From assembly GCA_013215025.1 (NCBI GenBank), contig JABSRR010000004.1, positions 9,024 through 26,131 on the forward strand: a stretch of DNA of 17,108 nucleotides. The letters are read 5' to 3'. The translations under genes and the position numbers were made by a program. The DNA is from Pseudomonadales bacterium (GTDB lineage: Bacteria; Pseudomonadota; Gammaproteobacteria; Pseudomonadales; DT-91). This document shows positions 14,012 through 17,108 of the stretch, in pieces (position 1 is the first letter of the stretch; every line of letters begins with the position of its first letter). The notes below the pieces were generated by a model. It was given only the letters and a program-made list of their open reading frames with translations, was not told where the DNA came from and did no database searches.

Positions 14012-15172
14012 ATGAGAAATTTACTTACTGCCATTTCCATACTTTTTTTAGGCTTTGGCCTTTCTTATATGGTTGGCACCATGAAGCCAAAACCCGAAAA
14101 GCTGGCCGAGGCAGAGCGACCCGCCATCAAGGTATCGGCCGTTATCGCTGCACCACAAACTCAGCGCATTGATGTTTTAGCACACGGACTGGTCGAAGCC
14201 AGTCAATCCATCGACTTGATTGCCGAAGTATCGGGGCGCGTGCTTAGCGTCCATAAGAATTTCTTACTCGGTGGTCAGATCGCTGAGGGCGAGCAAATTC
14301 TCAGCATTGATGATACGCAATATCTAGCTGAGCTGGCGAATGCAGAAGCCGAAGTTGCCGCTGCCGAAGAAGCGGTTGCTACCGAGACCGCGCGCGCCAA
14401 TCAGGCAAAAAAAGAATGGCGCGACTTAGGTTCAGACGCGGCAAACGCGCTGTTTTTACGTAAACCACAGCTTAAATCCGCACAAAGCCGGCTAAAAACT
14501 GCCAAGGCTAGGTTAAGCCGCAGTCGCCAATTAATCGAGCGCACCAAGCTTACCCTGCCGTATGCGGTGAATATCGTCGACACCCATATTCATGAAGGGC
14601 AATTCGTGACGATGGGCAGTCGTCTTGCTGAGCTGTATCGCAGCGATAAACGTCAGGTCAAACTGCAGCTTAGCCAACAGCAGCTGCAAACCGCCAATAT
14701 CGCCTGGCCGATTAGCACTGAAAACCCCCCACTCATTACCCTTTATGACCCACGCGACAAAAGACTTGAAATTAACGCCGAGCTGCTCAGCCGCAGCGCC
14801 GTGGTTGATCGCAGCAATCAGTTTATCGACCTGATTGTGGCGATCGACAACCGCTTCGCCGAGCATTTTTTACCCGGCCTCTATATCGAAGCCCGAGTGG
14901 CGGGCGAGGCTCAAACGCAGGTTTTCACCCTTCCTGAAAACGCCTTTCATGATAAACGCTATATTCTTACTGCCGATGCTGATAACCGTATTGCTTTCAA
15001 TGATGCGCAGTTTTTAGCGCGGCGAGGGGCATCATTATTGCTGCGCGCGCAGATTCCTGCTGGGGCAACCATTATTACCTCGCGCCTACCCTTGGCAGCC
15101 CCTGGTATGCGCGTAGCGCCGCAGTTACCAGCCACTGATAACGGCGACGTTGCGCTTCGGAACAGCCTATGA
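14012..15172 (+). CDS. RND efflux periplasmic adaptor subunit (membrane-fusion protein)
   Basis: A 386-residue HlyD/AcrA-type adaptor linking an inner-membrane RND pump to an outer-membrane channel. Residues 4-24 form an N-terminal membrane anchor (LLTAISILFLGFGLSYMVG); there is no lipobox cysteine, so it is anchored rather than lipid-modified. Then come a lipoyl-like half (VEASQSIDLIAEVSGRVLSV), a coiled-coil hairpin rich in Ala and Glu (about 106-182), the second lipoyl half (LPYAVNIVDTHIHEGQFVTMG) and beta-barrel domains. No clear Shine-Dalgarno precedes ATG 14012. Its stop overlaps the permease start by four bases (ATGA), so the two subunits are coupled. The substrate is unknown. Confidence 0.92.
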   Translation: MRNLLTAISILFLGFGLSYMVGTMKPKPEKLAEAERPAIKVSAVIAAPQTQRIDVLAHGLVEASQSIDLIAEVSGRVLSVHKNFLLGGQIAEGEQILSIDDTQYLAELANAEAEVAAAEEAVATETARANQAKKEWRDLGSDAANALFLRKPQLKSAQSRLKTAKARLSRSRQLIERTKLTLPYAVNIVDTHIHEGQFVTMGSRLAELYRSDKRQVKLQLSQQQLQTANIAWPISTENPPLITLYDPRDKRLEINAELLSRSAVVDRSNQFIDLIVAIDNRFAEHFLPGLYIEARVAGEAQTQVFTLPENAFHDKRYILTADADNRIAFNDAQFLARRGASLLLRAQIPAGATIITSRLPLAAPGMRVAPQLPATDNGDVALRNSL

Positions 15173-17108
15173 CACAGCTGATTGCTTGGTTCTCTCGCAA
15201 TACCATTGCCGCCAACTTACTGATGCTGGCAATCTTGCTGGGTGGCATTTTTGCGGTGCAATATATCGACAAAGAATTTTTTCCCAAGGCAGACCCCAGC
15301 AGCGTTGAAATCAGCATCGCCTACCCTGGCGCAGCACCGGTAAATGTTGAAGAACAGATCTGTATTCGAGTTGAGCAGGCGCTAGACGGCTTAAGTGGCG
15401 TTGACCGCATCACCACCAAGGCAAAAAAGAACCGCTGCGAAATCGATGTTAAAGTAGCTGATAACTATTCGATTGGCGCGCTTTACGACGACGTCAAAAA
15501 CCGCGTAGACAGCCTGAACACCTTACCTGTCGATGCTGAAAAACCGCAGGTCACCCAGCCTTTGCGCACCCACGACATGATGGAAATTGTGCTCGAGGGC
15601 GAGGTGTCAGAAAAAGTGTTGAAAATTCATGCTGACAAAATCAAGCGTGAACTTGAACAGCTCAAATATGTTTCCACGGTCAATGTGCAAGGTCAGCGTG
15701 ATTATGAAATTACTATCGAGCTCGATCGCTCTGCACTGTTGCGCCATCAACTCAGCTTTAACCAAGTGCGGCAGGCGGTCAGCAATAATTCGATAGACTC
15801 GCCGCTTGGCACTATTCGCTCTAACCAGGGCGATATTTTACTGCAGACTCGGCAAGAAGCTGACGATATTGAAAAACTGGCTAATATCATTGTGCTTAAA
15901 TCGCCCGACGGTGGCGTAGTAAAACTGGGCGATATTGCCACCATCAAAGATGATTTCACGCAAGATTACAGCATCATCTCACGCTTCAATAAAACCCCAG
16001 CGCTGTTTCTTGAAGTGCAGGTGACTGGCGACCCCGACGTATTAAAAACCAAGCAAGAAGTTAGCGCTTACTTATCCGCAAAACAGCAAGAGCTGCCAGA
16101 GTCGCTAACAGTGTCGGTATGGCACGACTTTTCGCTGTCTTTTAAAGATCGTATCCGCACTCTTTTAAAAAATGGTGCCAGCGGCTTATTACTGGTATTT
16201 GTCGTACTGATGCTGTTTCTTAGACCGCTATTGGCGCTTTGGGTATGTATTGGTATTTTTATCGCATTTCTCGGCACGCTTTGGCTGATGCCGATGTTAG
16301 ATGCCAGCTTGAATATGATTTCACTGTTCGCGTTTCTAATGATACTGGGGATTGTGGTTGACGATGCGATTATTGTTGGTGAGTCTGTATATGCCGAACA
16401 ACAGGCGCACGGTGCCGGCACTGATAGTGCGATTCGCGGCACGCAGCGGGTATATAAGCCGGTGCTGTTTGCCGTGGCATCAACCATGCTGGTGTTTATT
16501 CCGATGCTGTTTTTGCCTGGCGAGTCTGCCAAAGCCTCGCAGGCGATTCCTACCGTGGTCTTGCTGACGCTGGCGTTTTCACTGATAGAAAGTCTGTTCA
16601 TCTTGCCGTCACACTTAGCCGACATGCCGCCTGAAGGCTATTTTAAACATCCTTTGATACAAAAATTTGATCGCCTACGTGGTTTTTTTGCCGCCCAGCT
16701 TGCGCGCTTTGTCAGCCAAATCTATCGCCCCTTATTATCCTTAGCACTGAGGCACTATGGCTCGGCGATCGCCAGCTTTGTAGTCGCGATGGTACTGTCG
16801 ATTTCGATTTTTGCGGGCGGCTGGATGACATTCAGCTTTCTACCGAATGTCACAACTGACTATATTATTTTACAAATCACGCTACCGCAGGGTGAACCTG
16901 AACAGCTAACACAAGATATCACCTACCGCATTGAAAATGCGTCCGAGCAAGTGCAACAGCAGGCCCTATTCAAAGATAGCGATACTTCGCATATTTGGGG
17001 TTACTCTGTGCGTGGCTGGGAAAACAATATCTATGGTGCAATGGGCATCAATCGCGAATTTAAACAAACCATCAGCTCACCTGAACTGATCGATATGTGG
17101 CGCGAAGC
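15169..17108 (+). CDS. RND efflux permease subunit, N-terminal part (cut by window edge)
   Basis: About 646 residues of an AcrB-type proton-driven exporter, continuing past the window. It starts at ATG 15169, overlapping the adaptor's TGA. TM1 (about 9-29, NTIAANLLMLAILLGG) leads into FFPKADPSSVEISIAYPGAAPVNVEEQI, the start of the first periplasmic porter region. TM2-TM6 follow from about residue 337, with the proton-relay motif GIVVDDAIIVGE (about 394-405; the two Asp are intact), and the second half begins near residue 540 with FLPNVTTDYIILQITLPQG. It belongs to the hydrophobic/amphiphilic-substrate (HAE) type rather than to heavy-metal pumps. No outer-membrane factor or regulator is seen in the window. 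Confidence 0.94.
   Translation, partial: MTQLIAWFSRNTIAANLLMLAILLGGIFAVQYIDKEFFPKADPSSVEISIAYPGAAPVNVEEQICIRVEQALDGLSGVDRITTKAKKNRCEIDVKVADNYSIGALYDDVKNRVDSLNTLPVDAEKPQVTQPLRTHDMMEIVLEGEVSEKVLKIHADKIKRELEQLKYVSTVNVQGQRDYEITIELDRSALLRHQLSFNQVRQAVSNNSIDSPLGTIRSNQGDILLQTRQEADDIEKLANIIVLKSPDGGVVKLGDIATIKDDFTQDYSIISRFNKTPALFLEVQVTGDPDVLKTKQEVSAYLSAKQQELPESLTVSVWHDFSLSFKDRIRTLLKNGASGLLLVFVVLMLFLRPLLALWVCIGIFIAFLGTLWLMPMLDASLNMISLFAFLMILGIVVDDAIIVGESVYAEQQAHGAGTDSAIRGTQRVYKPVLFAVASTMLVFIPMLFLPGESAKASQAIPTVVLLTLAFSLIESLFILPSHLADMPPEGYFKHPLIQKFDRLRGFFAAQLARFVSQIYRPLLSLALRHYGSAIASFVVAMVLSISIFAGGWMTFSFLPNVTTDYIILQITLPQGEPEQLTQDITYRIENASEQVQQQALFKDSDTSHIWGYSVRGWENNIYGAMGINREFKQTISSPELIDMWRE

Noticed and set aside
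16068..16625. 185-codon open frame on the minus strand
   Set aside because: It is antisense to the RND permease, whose frame shows clear conserved motifs (GIVVDDAIIVGE); the antisense translation is Ser/Ile/Asn-rich with no recognisable domain.

Overview
The window reads as ordinary chromosome of a marine-type gammaproteobacterium of moderate G+C, probably on the Pseudomonadales/Cellvibrionales side. The best evidence is gene order: metX-metW-DUF4426-rdgB-hemW on one strand, and a perM/TusA-like/bepA/nadA neighbourhood, both of which I recall from Pseudomonas and its relatives. Genes are dense, with no gap over 300 bases, and I see no rRNA, tRNA, CRISPR array, insertion sequence or phage gene. 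Several genes appear to start at TTG or GTG (TusA-like protein, hemW, rdgB, flippase-like protein, CWC protein).

Layout. (1) 1-3.5 kb, envelope and NAD: the N-terminal end of a PerM/AI-2E-type membrane protein and a TusA-like sulfurtransferase on the minus strand; divergently, the periplasmic M48 metalloprotease BepA; then convergent nadA (quinolinate synthase) with a palindrome-rich upstream region. (2) 3.5-8.1 kb, minus strand: a secreted DUF2147 protein and the tight operon metX-metW-DUF4426-rdgB-hemW, covering methionine entry, nucleotide-pool cleansing and a HemW radical-SAM protein. (3) 8.2-11.3 kb, plus strand: a 31-codon ORF with a strong Shine-Dalgarno, translationally coupled to an LPG-synthase-TM/flippase-like membrane protein, then a dGTPase-type HD phosphohydrolase and a YqhA (UPF0114) membrane protein. 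(4) 11.3-13.9 kb: a protein with two winged-helix-like repeats plus a degenerate nuclease-like domain (minus), a secreted Cys-type glutathione peroxidase (plus), a strong bidirectional terminator-like hairpin, a DDN/F420-type flavin oxidoreductase family protein (minus), and a coupled HopJ/CWC pair (minus). (5) 14.0-17.1 kb, plus strand: a coupled RND efflux pair, adaptor plus permease, the permease running off the end.

Most of this is housekeeping. The parts that deserve a second look are the repeat-wHTH protein whose nuclease-like domain seems to have lost acidic residues, the unrecognised 31-aa ORF locked to the flippase-like gene, the palindromes upstream of nadA and around the likely transcription start of the wHTH gene, and an F420-family oxidoreductase in a lineage not usually credited with F420. 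I did not find a convincing multi-gene novel defence or metabolic system.
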